Of a stretch of DNA of 20,195 nucleotides, positions 1 through 10,267 are shown one piece after another; position 1 is the first letter of the stretch; every line of letters starts with the position of its first letter. Below the pieces are notes generated by a model. That model ran no database searches, was not told the DNA's origin, and saw only the letters and a program-made list of their open reading frames with translations. The stretch comes from Irineochytrium annulatum (Eukaryota; Chytridiomycota; Chytridiomycetes; Chytridiales; Chytridiaceae): NCBI GenBank assembly GCA_027600665.1, contig JADGJL010000480.1, positions 1-20,195 of the forward strand, given 5' to 3'. Made by a program: the position numbers and the translations under genes.

Positions 1-1689
1 CACCCCTTTCAATCCTCCCCCTCCGCCACCGAGATTCCACAACCGCAACCATCCTCTTCCACATCCCTGAAGCTCCCCGTACCCCAACTCTCCCGCACCG
101 TCTCCTCTCCTGGCGCGACCGTCCTCCGCGCATCGCCGCCGCCGCCAATCCCGATTCAAGGCACCTCGCGGGACTCCGTCGCCAAGTCAGCGCCGTCGCT
201 GTCCGCCATGGGTCCCTCGGAGTCGATGCCGGGGAGCTTTGCGCCGGGCTCGTTGGGGATGCGGAGGAAGAGCGCCGCCTCGAGCAAGAGCAGGAGGTCG
301 TTCCATGAGGACAGCTTGTTAAACCCCATGGCGGCCGGGAGCGCTATCGATGTGTGGGCATTGGGGGTCACATTGTATTGTTTAGTGTATGGGAAGGTGC
401 CGTTTATGGCGGACACCGAGTTTGAGCTGTTTCATGTCATATGTCGGCAGCCGTAAGTTGCTTGCGAAGCACTTTGTTGTTGAGTTGGTCTTGTCTTGAT
501 GGTATTTGTTGCAGGCTGACCTTCCCGTCGGAGCCGCAAGATGATCAGCTGAAACATCTTTTAAACCGGCTATTGGACAAGGACCCGGATTCGAGAATAA
601 AGCTGCCGGACTTGAAGGTGAAAATCACCGCATGCTGGTTAGCAGTTTTTCTAATTTGCGTGGTAGCTGCATCCCTGGACTACTGCCGACATGTCGCCTC
701 AAGAGCGGCAAACGTGGCTGCGGGAAACGGATCCCGCAATCCAGTTTGGCAGCCCACTTTCCGTTACGGCGGAGGAGGTGTCGAGCGCCGTGAAGGTCGT
801 GTTCATTGACAGGATCAAAGAAAAGTTCCGGAAACTTGGGAGTGGGTTACTAGCGGGGTTGGGGTTCAAGCGACGGACAAGAAGCATGCCCAGCGTTTCA
901 TGTAAGCTTTCAAAACCTGGCCCAACTTCATTCTCACCGCGCTCTTGTGCAGCGGACGCCGATAATCCGACACCGGAGCCGTCATTGTCACCTTCCGTGC
1001 CCGCAACTGACGAAAACGAAAACCCCTTTCTCCAACCGACATCCCCGGACGAGACCAATACACCCCTCCCCGAGCTCCCGACCTTCTCCCCAATCTCACC
1101 AATGTCCGCCTCCGACTTCATGGCCGAATCCAGCAAGGAATCTGTCGTCGAGCCCGATCTCCCGCCTTTGCCCCTCCCTAGAAAGTCTACGCAAACTCCT
1201 GAATCAACGCCACACGAGGCGTTGTCCACCGATACCACCACGTCCTCGACCCTCACGGCCATGACCGATCACTCCCCGTTCCCGCGAAATCCATCCCGAT
1301 CTTTCGACGGTGGTCCCGGCCCCAGCCACCATCCGTCGTGGTCGGCGTCCGCGTCGTCTGTCCCGTACGCGAACGCCGTGGCCTCGCCGATGGCGCACCC
1401 GCACGCCGGCTGGATCCGTTGGGGGGACTCGCAGCCGGAGTGGATGTCGGGGGCGTCACTCGTGTCTTCGGCGTCGGCGGCGTCATCGGCGATGAATGGT
1501 GGCGGTGCGGTCGGTGGCGTGCCGATGGATCGGGGTGTGGCGGAGAGGGAGGAGGGTGATGACGTTGAGAGGGGGCCGAAGAAGGAGGCGGAGGTCGCCG
1601 GTGAAGTTGAGGTTGAAGCCTCAGCCCTTGCGAAGGTGGAGGACGGTGCGGTTGGCACCGTCATGGAGACTGAAGTGAGTACGGGCTGA
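1..1689 (+). CDS. CaMKK/Ssp1-like serine/threonine protein kinase, C-terminal part (5' end outside window)
   Basis: Exons 1-452 (open from the left edge, frame 1), 515-617 and 706-1689 join in frame across GT-AG introns of 62 and 88 nt. Seen: a Ser/Pro-rich stretch of about 115 codons, then kinase subdomain IX (IDVWALGVTLYCLVYGKVPF), the TEFELFHVICRQP region and the subdomain XI block LLDKDPDSRIKLPDLK. This order and wording match the C-lobe of Ca2+/calmodulin-dependent kinase kinases (fungal Ssp1/CmkC type), which phosphorylate CaMK and AMPK/Snf1-type kinases. The N-lobe, catalytic loop, DFG and APE lie upstream of the window, so activity cannot be judged. The Ser/Pro stretch would be an insert before subdomain IX. 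After the C-lobe, a basic helix (FIDRIKEKFRKLG, then FKRRTRS) could be autoinhibitory or calmodulin-binding (inference), followed by a Pro/Ser/Thr-rich tail. A 51-nt intron-like segment at 902-952 keeps frame either way. A GTGAGT at 1675 could give a different C-terminus. Confidence 0.85.
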
Positions 1690-1933
1690 TCGCTCCGTTC
1701 AATTAAATCCCTCCATGCCGTAGCGGTCTTATCAAATGGATTGGACAATCAGCTTATAAGCCTTGCGGCCTATCTATTCGCTCTCCTTTTTTTCTGCTGT
1801 GGCCTCTTCATTTGCGTGTTATATATTTTTAATTGTTTGCGATCGATTATGCTCCCTCTCTCCCCTCTCTTTGCTGGCTTCTCTCATTTATTAATCAGTT
1901 CATGCTTCATACCACTCGCATAGTTGCATTTGT

Positions 1934-1939
1934 AATAAA
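1934..1939 (+). terminator. Possible polyadenylation signal of the kinase gene
   Basis: An AATAAA hexamer lies about 245 bases after the kinase stop codon in AT-rich sequence. The position is plausible, but fungal poly(A) signals are loose, so this is only suggestive. Confidence 0.3.
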
Positions 1940-2177
1940 ATAGGGGGCTTCCGGTCCTTGCTCAGGACGTTTGCCCGAATATTCATATACTTTCCGACGT
2001 ATTAACCCATTGGGAGCTTGAAAGAGAGTTTTTAAGCATGAAGAATCGCTAATTAGCTCAGGCTACTGGCTTCCTATTCAAATCTAAGAAATATGGCAAG
2101 CTTTTGTAATAGATAAAAGTCGGCAAATTTATCGAGTAACTATACTACTCCATATTGTGAATGGACGTCTCCCTTAG

Positions 2178-2560
2178 TTAACAACGAAGCGCTTCTCGCA
2201 ACTCGCCGCAATCTCGTCTTCGTCGACCGAGATCCCGGCCGACGATAACGTGTAAAGCATCTTGTTGTTGAAGGTAAATGCTTACTGATCCTCGTAATGT
2301 GATCTGCGACCGTCGGCAACTCAAGGATGTTGTTGGCAGACATCTCCATCTTCCAGCCGTGAAGGGTTTCCGAATCGTGGAATCGACGTTGGAATTCATC
2401 GCATCCAGTTCCGATATCGTTTTATGCATGTGCAGCTCCCACTGGCGCAGCATCGAGGAACACCGCCAACACCCCCATACTCCGCAGCGTTGACAGGGTC
2501 GCGTCCCGGAACCGCAATAAGTCGAGACTGTGACGCAAGGAACGGTGCTTACCACCGCCC
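2178..2560 (-). pseudogene. Possible decayed or unresolved minus-strand gene fragment, unknown family
   Basis: Reading the minus strand, three consecutive blocks look coding but do not join in one frame. The first (about 2525-2427) is leucine-rich and contains LSTLRSMGVLAVFLDAAP; it ends at an in-frame TAA. After that stop, the same frame continues with a block ending SANNILELPTVADHITRIS (to about 2286). The last block (about 2275-2178) is in another frame: AGISVDEDEIAASCEKRF followed by a stop. The LELP and LRSMGVL wording is faintly leucine-rich-repeat-like, as in fungal F-box/LRR proteins. One stop and one frameshift would make it a pseudogene. It could equally be a small gene with unrecognised introns, or chance in GC-rich DNA. 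I do not recognise the family. Confidence 0.22.
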
Positions 2561-2658
2561 CTAGTATGCACCATGAGCGGATGCAATAATTTACGGCTCC
2601 ATTTTCAAGCCACTCCGGTCGTCCCATTATTCTCAAGCCTTTCGCATTTGACGAATAC

Positions 2659-5168
2659 ATGCCGAAGAAAAACCCACCAGCAGCATCGGCGAGACCGAAG
2701 TCGAAGCGGCCGTCGCGGGCCGACGGGCCGAAGAAGCGAGTTTTCGGGAAGCCCTTTGTAATTGGGAAACACCGCGAAGAACCCCCGGGACCCGGCGACG
2801 CGAAGAACGCTGGGACAGGCGCCGTCATTAAACGTAAGCGGGCGTTGTCACCGACCAAGATTGCGGCGCTCACGACCAGCAACGTCGATCGGCCCAATGC
2901 TGAGGTCGCGAGGAAGAAGAAGAAGGTCACGAAGGCTTCGCGCGACGCGGGAAATGAGCCCTATTCTGCGAGTGGAACGGACGACCTCGGCGGGATCGAT
3001 GATGGCGGCGCCGTAGACGTCGGATACGACGTGGACGATGATGATGAGACCCGGCCTGGTATTACGCGGCGCGTACCTTTCTCCGGCATCGACGTAGTAT
3101 CGGGGTCCGGCAAGCGGAAGCAGAAGGAGGGGGCTGCGGCGAGCGGTGCGCCTAAGTTGGGATCTGTGAAGACGACGACGGCATATGGGGTCGTCAACGG
3201 GAATGGACGGGGGCCGATCGCGCTCAGAGATGGGAGCGACGAAGAGGACGAGAAGGACGAGGAGGAGCTGGAGCTCGAGTCAATGCTGTTTGGAGCTGAC
3301 ATTTTGGCGGGAAGTGAGGACGCGGAGGAATCGGGGCTGATTTCGGTCCTGAGCCGGCGGTACGAAGGCGAGGGGCAGGACGAGGAGGACCAAGAGTATG
3401 ATGGCGAGGAGGCGGAGGACGTCGTCAACAAGGAGGAAACGGACGACGAGAACGATATTGCGGAGGTATTGCCCTGGATGTTTTGCTACGTTTAACTTTA
3501 ACTAACGGAGTGCAGGACACGTTGTTTGTAATCGACAAAAGCCGAGCGCGTATTTTCGAGACAGTGGACGGGGAGAAGGTTTTTGACGAGGATGATGAGG
3601 GCAGCAAATCAGCTGCAGGCAAGGAGGTGAGCGGGAAGTGGAAGGCCCCGAAAAAGGTTGGGGACCTCGACGAGGATGGGTGGCCCGTCCCGGCCTGGGC
3701 TGATGAGGAGATGTTGTTGAACGAGTTCGGAGTGAACATCGCGGATGGCCCGAACCGGTTGCGGAAGCTACGACAGAATGAAGATGAAAAGGTTTGTTGT
3801 TTCTATTTCTCACTGGACGACAATTAACTTCAAGACTCGAAGGTCATTTCGTCAACAGAATACGAAAAGCGTCTCCGTCGCCAGTACGAGAAGCTCCACC
3901 CGACACCCGCATGGGCCAAACCGGGAGCTCGTCCCAGGCGGCATCCCGACGACGACGACTCTGACGCCCTCTCGTTCGGCATGGTTGGCAGCCGGACGAA
4001 TAGCGCCCTCGACTCGACCCAGGCTCTCTTCCGGACATCCAAATCCCTCATCTCGAAGAGCGTGCGCCAGCGACGCCTCCTGCCGTCGGACCACATAGAG
4101 ATCTTCCGCGCAAAGGACGCGAACCAGATGAGCCCATCCGGGTCCGCGATCTCATCGGTGCGCTTCCACCCCACGGCGCCGGTCCTGCTCACGGCAGGTC
4201 TAGATCGGACACTGCGGCTCTTCCACATCGACGGTAACCTCAACCCAAAGGTCCAAGGCGTGCAGCTGAAGGACTTGCCCATCCACGCGGCCGATTTTAC
4301 GGCCGACGGGCGGACGGTCATTATGTCGGGGCGGCGAAAGTACTTCTACGTATATGAGGTCGAGAAGGGGCTCGTCGAGCGGGTGCAGGGGATTCGGGGG
4401 AGGGATGAGGAGAGCTTCGAGAAGCATCTCGCGAGCCCGTGTGGGAAGTTCCTGGCGTTTACGGGGAGGGACGGGTATATTATTCTCGTGAGCGTACGGA
4501 CGAGGCAGTGGATTGCCAACCTGCGGATGAACGGGAGCTGTCGGGCACTCGAATTCTCGAAGGACGGGAAGTTCCTTTACTCGATTGGAGGTTTGTTGGG
4601 CTTGCTGTTGCCGCCCGGTTGTGGACCAACTTAACAATATTTGCAGGCGACGGCGAGGTGTATCAATGGGATCTTGCGACGCGGCAATGTGTTCACCGTT
4701 TTGCGGACGAGGGGGCTATGAAGACGACAACTCTGGCCGTCTCTCCCGACAATGCCTTCATTGCAACTGGGTAAGTAAGATGATTGGCCTCTACCATTCT
4801 CGCGGTTTTAAGCAACCTTCGTTATCAGGTCCGGATCCGGCGTCGTCAACGTCTACGGCCTCTCCCATGCTCTCTCTACTCCGACGCCGAAACCGATCAA
4901 GTCTATCATGAACCTCACAACCGCGATCTCGTCCCTCCAGTTCCACCCGTCCTCGCAGGCGATGATGCTCGCGTCGGAGTCGAAGAAGGACGCCCTCAGG
5001 GTCGTCCACGCGCCGTCGCTTACCGTATTTAAAAACTGGCCAACAGCTAATACTCCATTGGGACACGTAAGCGCCGTCGATTGGTCACCAGGGGGCGGGT
5101 TCGTGGCGATTGGGAATAATAAGGGGAAGGCGCTGCTTTATCGGCTATCTGCTTTCGAAGCTTGTTAA
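2659..5168 (+). CDS. UTP18: U3 snoRNP / SSU processome WD40 protein Utp18
   Basis: Five exons, 2659-3465, 3516-3791, 3843-4590, 4647-4770 and 4829-5168, join in frame to give about 764 residues. The introns are 50, 51, 56 and 58 nt; the first has a perfect branch site ACTAAC at 3501-3506, ten bases before its acceptor. Utp18 is a nucleolar beta-propeller protein of the UTP-B subcomplex needed for early 18S pre-rRNA processing. Family signs: a Lys/Arg-rich N-terminus, a long acidic low-complexity stretch (about residues 190-270), the WADEE segment, EYEKRLRRQYEKLHPTPAWA, then WD repeats including GLDRTLRLFHIDGNLNPKVQ, DGEVYQWDLATRQCVHRF and a C-terminal blade ending ALLYRLSAF. It is longer than yeast Utp18 (about 594 residues), largely through the N-terminal part. 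The start is the first in-frame ATG of the open frame. Splice joins restore the conserved blades, so confidence is high. Confidence 0.93.
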
Positions 5169-5616
5169 GGAGGCAGCAAAGAATAGGACACCAGATTAGC
5201 CGGCCATAGCGCGGCAGGTCAGCCATGCTTCTGTCCGTGTCGAGTGTTGGTCGCCTTATAAGCGGTTGATAATACGCTTAGGGCTTTGGTAATAGAAGGT
5301 TGATCATATATCTAAACTCAACGTCCTATATTTTGTCATTTGGGGGGCATGAAGTATATTACTTCCTCTCTCCTGGAAGTTCTCCGGAGCAGCATTACTG
5401 ATAGTCTATAGCATGAATCTTGAGTGTCCCCGTCTTTGGCAGATGCCGGAGGAGGTGCAATTCGTGGCCCAATATCGCGAGGCTTGTGGAATGGTGGTTT
5501 ACTGTTAGGATCATATCTTCCTTTCCTTTTCTATTTTTTTATTTTCTTATCCCCACTTGTGTAGATGGTTGGAGTAAAGCGAATTCGTGAATTGTGATCC
5601 TCGAAGCAGCCCACCA
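5169..5616. other. Intergenic region between UTP18 and ATG15
   Basis: This stretch is AT-rich, with stops in every frame and a T-rich tract at about 5520-5550 just before ATG15. It presumably holds the UTP18 3' UTR and the ATG15 promoter. I see no RNA gene or repeat. Confidence 0.6.
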
Positions 5617-7580
5617 ATGCCCGCACGAACAACAGCACTCGCGGTCTTCACCTTGCTTCTTCTCCTCGTCGCCGCATCCCCCTCCTCCTCGAGTATCCAC
5701 TTCCGATCGTCCCCGCCAAAGCCCCAGGCGATCCATCCGCCCGCTGAGCCTCCCGCCCGAACGGACCGACGGACCGACACCTTCCGGCTCGCCCAGATCC
5801 TCCACCACGGCGTCGTCGATGACCACGACGCCGGTCCGTACACGGACGAGGATCGGGCGGCCTTCGATGCGGGGACGCTCAGCAAGTCGAGGGCGTTTTT
5901 CCGCGTGATGGATTATCGGGCCGAGCGAGAGCGACGCATGGGCGCGCTGCGGGACGGTGTCGTCGTCGGGGACGAGGAGGAGTACGAGAGATTTATGGCT
6001 GAAGATCAGAAGTGGAGCTTCACGCTCAGCCATCACAAGGGCGCCGTGCCGGTGTGGAGCCCGGTGTCGAGGGCGAAGCGGACAAAGGCCTGGGAGGGCG
6101 CCATGAGGTCGTTGCGGGAGCAGCAGAGTCGAGCAGGGTTGGTGGATGGGGACGAGGAGGATGGGGGGATGAGGATCATGGGAGGGATGGAGAGCATGGA
6201 GAGCAGGATGAGGAAGCTGGAGGAGGAGTTCTCGGCACCGGTGCAGATCCAGCACAACGAGATCCGGCTGCCCGATATGAAGGATCCGGGCACGATCCTG
6301 AACGTGGGCAGGATGACGTATAACTCTTACGACGAGCCCGGCGGCGCTTGGATGGATGTTCCGGGTTGGAATGTGGTATGTGTGTGTGATCGCTTTACGA
6401 AGCGGGAGCGTGGTTGCCCTTGACATGTTCTTCTAGACTGATCGATTCGGTTGGGAGGCCGACGGCATCCGTGGTTATGTTTTCATGAACGAGTTTGAGG
6501 ACACGATTGCCATCGTCATAAAGGGGACTTCGTTGCAGACCCCGATCGGGGGAGGGAAGACTTCACCGCGCGATAAGTTTAATGTTCGTGTAGTTTCCTA
6601 AACGTGACTAAGCTCACTTTTTGCATAGGATAACATGATGTTCTCTTGCTGTTGCGCGAAAGTTGGGATAACTTGGACGCCAATTTGCAATTGCGCAAAG
6701 AATCCGGAGTGCGATATGCAGTGCTTGAGTGAAAGATCGCAGTTTGCTGATTCGTAAGTGATTTTAGACAGGGCATAGTACTCATATTGTTATCATGCTT
6801 GGTATCACGCTGCCAGCTACTATAATCTCGCAAATGTACGGAAGACATGAATGTATTCACGTATTAACTTGCTTTGTCTAGACGATCTACGTTGCAGTCA
6901 GGGCCTGGTATCCGAAGACAACCTCGTACTGGCTATCCGGGCATTCACTCGGTGGTTCGCTTGCGTCCCTTTTGGCACTGACGCACGATCTCCCCGGTGT
7001 TTCCTTTGAAGCTCCCGGCGATTTCCAGTACGCCTCCCGGATTGGCCTCATGCCGGACCTGCCGCCGCCACCGGAGGAGGAAGGCGGCAACGACACGGAC
7101 GCGACTGCCTCCTCCTTCTTCTTCGATGACCCCCGCGGGAAGATTAACTATGACGCCTACCTCGACACGCTTGACATCTACCACGTCGGCAATTCCAAGG
7201 ACCCGATCTATCTCGGCGCATGCCAGGGCCCCTCGTCGTCATGCTGGTACGCCGGCTACGCGCTCGAAAGCCAGTGCCACTCGGGCAAGGAGTGCATCTA
7301 CAACCAGGAGGAGCACGACAAAAACGTGACGCTGTCGAGCGGCCAGAGGAGGGACGCGTGGTTCAATGGCCGGAGGGAGAGGAGGGATGGGCAGCATGAC
7401 GCTGTGGGCGATGGGGGCATGTTGAGGTCGTTTAAAGAGCGGCTGGATGTGAGGTATCACTCGATCGAGATGGTGATCAGGACGTATCTGGAGAAGTGGG
7501 AGTATGTGCCCAAGTGCGAGGTGCGGCCGAATTGCGAGGAGTGCACGCAGTGGACGTGGAAGCACAACGGCTTTGATTGA
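5617..7580 (+). CDS. ATG15: Atg15-type autophagic lipase
   Basis: Five exons, 5617-6375, 6437-6583, 6629-6753, 6817-6835 and 6882-7580, encode about 582 residues. Atg15 is a vacuolar (phospho)lipase that breaks down autophagic bodies and other intravacuolar membrane vesicles. The ATG at 5617 sits in CCACCAATGC and begins a signal/anchor sequence (LAVFTLLLLLVAA). Family landmarks follow in order: FRLAQILHHG near residue 60, the block ending GWEADGIRGYVF, FSCCCAKVG near 307, the nucleophile elbow GHSLGG (Ser about 372), SFEAPGDFQ, DPIYLGAC (Asp about 457) and a His at about 543 in YHSIEMVI that aligns with the conserved C-terminal histidine segment. The Ser-Asp and Asp-His spacings look longer than in yeast because of Pro/Glu/Gly-rich and Arg-rich insertions. 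The 19-nt exon 4 is required to join SYYNLAN to TIYVAVRAWYP. Confidence 0.94.
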
Positions 7581-8222
7581 AGGGAGGGGCTCGGAGTATC
7601 ATGGATTGGCCTTGATTAAAAGACGGCGGTGTATTTCAATGAATCGGGGGATGGGAAATGTGTTCATTGTATCTTTTTTAGCTCTTCGCAGATCGCATTC
7701 ATTCATCTTGATGTTTTTCTTGTTTTTGCAGGTGGAATGTACAGATTTGCACATGTTCCGTCATACAACTCGGTCGTAACGATGATCATTGATTCAGCCT
7801 TTACTTTTAACATAGTTTGCAAAATTTTTCTCCTTCGACTTCAAGTCATCCTTACGGTAATAATGAAAAGACATCCTTCCACAAACAACACCGTGGATCC
7901 CTTCTCGCTCATTAATACCTGCAAGCACGGCCCGACGCGTGGGACGACGTCGACTGCATGATGGAACGTCGTCTACGCAGTCGCGTCTTTCAGCAAGTTG
8001 AGACCTCCCGACGGCCACCACCGGAAAGTGACCAGACTCCCTCGGCCCACACTGCGCATTCCGACATGTGCTCAATTGACTAATTCCCACCCTGAAATAC
8101 CAGGTGCCCTCTTACCCACTCCCTGAGCCTTCTACAAGTTCTGGCGAGTCCTGCAAATCGGGCAAGCGCGGTTGTCAATTCACACCAGGTTGCATTCATC
8201 GCGGGTCGGAAGTCACAGCACC
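7581..8222. other. Intergenic region between ATG15 and RVS161
   Basis: About 640 bases with no supported gene. The first 300 are AT-rich (probable ATG15 3' side), then GC-richer sequence leads into the RVS161 start. Open frames here are short and have no recognisable protein character. Confidence 0.6.
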
Positions 8223-9712
8223 ATGAGCTGGTACGTTCGCCGCCGATCGGCCACCCGATGGCCCTTGGACCGGATCTTGGATTGTGCGCAGAGAACAACC
8301 CGCTCTTATCTTCTCTCTACGCTCACGCAGGGCCGGATTCAAAAAGGCCGTGACGCGGGCGACCGTGCAGGTCATGCAGTCGACGGGGGCCATGGAGAAG
8401 ACCGTATGTATCTACATCTGTTGTTTATTGGAAAGGATCGTTTTGTTTGTTTGTATTCTATGATTCTTACATCCAATATTCGTTTGAATTTGAACAAACA
8501 GGTCGACAGAGAGTACGAGGAGGAGGAGAAGCGATACCGGACGTTTGAGTCAAAGGTGGAGAAGCTCCACAAAGAGTCGAAGGGTTACTTAGACTCTGTT
8601 CGAGGTTGGTATTCGGGAACGTAACATGAAGGGTATAAAGGAAGGAAGGGTTGGAATGATTATGTTGGGGATAAGAAGAATTTGGATGACTTCCTTGAAT
8701 TTTGGATGGTTACGCCGGGTTTTGGAAGGGGAGGTTGGATTATTACGTGCGGATGAGAAAGTGGGATGATCACGTTTATCTCGTACCTTCGTTTATCCGT
8801 ACTTTGACTAAAGACCATCCACTACAGCAATGACTCTCGCCCAGCAACGGATAGCCGAGACCGTCGACCACTTCTACGACGACGGCGCGCCTTTAGGATA
8901 CGCGGGTCAGCAGTATAAGCTCGCTGTTGAGAAGATGGACGAGGAGGCACGGACCGAGCTTGTATGTATTCATACGGAACCCAACTGGTCCCCTTTTACT
9001 TCCATATTTACTAAGTTTCCTGTTCTGGCAGGACGCGAATTATCGGACGACGGTGCTCGACCCCTTGGGCAAGCTCATCCAGGTCTTCCCTGACTTCAAC
9101 GAGACTATCAAGCGGCGGCAGAAAAAGCTCCTGGACTTTGATCAAAGGCGGAGCGTCGTAAAGCGCCTGATCGAGAAGCCGTCGGACGATCCCTCGAAGC
9201 TGCCACGGGTGAGTGTGATGCCATATGAAGTGGGAATTGCGACAAAAAGTGGAATGCCATACTATGTGGGAATGCGAAATGAAGGCACCAATCTTTCATC
9301 TCCCATCCATACATTCGTGCACGTTTCTATGTCATTCTGAAAGGAGCCTTACTTCCCCATTCTTGCCTCTACTGGCGAGCTTGCACTCAACCGGCCGTCT
9401 TCCTAACCCCTTTTATTCCGACAGGCTGAAGACGACCTTGCCGAAGCCCGCACCCTTTACGATCAGCTCAACACCTCCCTCATCGCCGAGATCCCAAAAC
9501 TCATCGACCTCCGCGTCCCGTACCTCGACCCGTCGTTCGACGCCCTCGTGAAGACGCAGCTGCATTTCAATGAGGTTGCCTTTGATCGGCTCGACGAGAT
9601 TAGGAAGGCGTTTGGGAACTCCGGGAGTCTCGAGGGGGGCGCCGGATTGGAGGGGCAAGTGGATCAAGTTCTGGCGCAGATGAGGGAGTTGACAATTTGC
9701 GCGAGTCATTAG
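8223..9712 (+). CDS. RVS161: BAR-domain amphiphysin-like protein Rvs161/Hob3
   Basis: Six exons, 8223-8230, 8331-8403, 8502-8604, 8828-8961, 9032-9208 and 9425-9712, encode about 260 residues, close to the 265 of yeast Rvs161. The 8-nt coding part of exon 1 gives MSW, then GFKKAVTRA, exactly as in the family N-terminus (MSW.GFKKA.NRA). The protein is essentially all BAR domain: an N-terminal amphipathic helix, YLDSVRAMTLAQQRIAE, VLDPLGKLIQVFPDFNETIK, the DFDQRRSVVKRLIEKP helix, then LRVPYLDPSFDALVKTQLHF. It would dimerise, normally with an Rvs167-type partner, and bend the plasma membrane during endocytic vesicle scission and actin-patch turnover. There is no SH3 domain, which separates it from Rvs167. 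Introns are 100, 98, 223, 70 and 216 nt, longer than in UTP18. The third has a weak donor (GTTGGT). Confidence 0.95.
9212..9281. repeat. Imperfect tandem duplication inside RVS161 intron 5
   Basis: Two diverged copies of about 35 bases lie side by side just after the donor site. Copy one contains TGATGCCATATGAAGTGGGA and copy two contains GGAATGCCATACTATGTGGG. Both share ATGCCATA and GTGGGAAT, followed by GCGA. Confidence 0.55.
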
Positions 9713-10267
9713 TCATTGTAGGTGGGCGCGTGGTGGTTGCACGCACCGGGGATAGGGACGATGGCTGGGTTGGTATTGGCAGGGGCAGAGTATTGGCATG
9801 GGGCAGAGTACTCTTTGCCTGTACATAGGGAATACACATACGCGTGAGCATATTCTTTTCAACATGGGTTATCAGAAACGTTTGGGGCCCCACATTGCGA
9901 CGGAGGGAGAGTGAAGTGGCCTTTCTCACAACAAGGGTAATGTACGTTGTGATACGCTTCGTATCAATGGCCGGTGTACATTCGAGAACGATGTATTTAC
10001 CGCTCCCCTCCACCTGATAATTTATTTACACGGGCGGCGTGCCAGCTTTCGCTGAGGCGTCAACTTCTTCAATTAATCCGCCAATAAAGCACTTCATTTA
10101 CTGCAGTCGCACGTAGAGGCAAGCTCATACCCCATTCACTAGCTCCCCTCTTTTTTATCCTTCCCCTCCCCTTAACAAAGCAAGCGCAAGCCAACACGAA
10201 AAAGTGCCAGCCCCTCTGCTCGAAGAAACCTCCTTTTAAACCTCCAGCAAAGAGAGTCCAACATTAT
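9713..10267. other. Convergent intergenic region between RVS161 and the F-box-like gene
   Basis: Both flanking genes point into this 555-base stretch, so it should hold two 3' UTRs. AATAAA is present on the plus strand at 10083-10088, and on the minus strand at 10026-10021 (TTTATT as written), at usable distances from the respective stops. I see no further gene. Confidence 0.5.

Larger units (their letters stand above)
1690..2658. other. Intergenic region, kinase 3' side to UTP18 5' side
   Basis: The first 450 bases are AT-rich and stop-rich in all frames and look like a 3' UTR plus spacer. They contain an AATAAA at 1934-1939. From about 2178 the composition becomes GC-richer and resembles degraded coding sequence on the minus strand (separate entry). 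No convincing TATA box or core promoter for UTP18 was identified. Confidence 0.6.

Noticed and set aside
699..1262. 187-residue minus-strand open frame opposite the kinase tail
   Set aside because: It is a shadow frame of the Ser/Pro-rich kinase tail (Ser/Gly/Val-rich), with no start context or domain.
2050..2095. tRNA-like TAGCTCAGG and ATTCAAATC motifs (A-box and B-box resemblance)
   Set aside because: The spacing is too short for D, anticodon and T arms and no acceptor stem pairs, so neither a tRNA nor a SINE head is supported.
2178..2930. 250-residue minus-strand open frame overlapping the UTP18 start
   Set aside because: Its first third is antisense to the UTP18 N-terminus and the rest mixes Cys/Trp/Arg in a non-protein-like way. 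Only the smaller blocks in other frames looked worth listing.
5539..6426. 295-residue open frame on the minus strand
   Set aside because: It is antisense to ATG15 exon 1, is rich in Arg/His/Leu/Pro as expected for a shadow frame in GC-rich DNA, and has no recognisable domain, while the plus strand matches Atg15 throughout.
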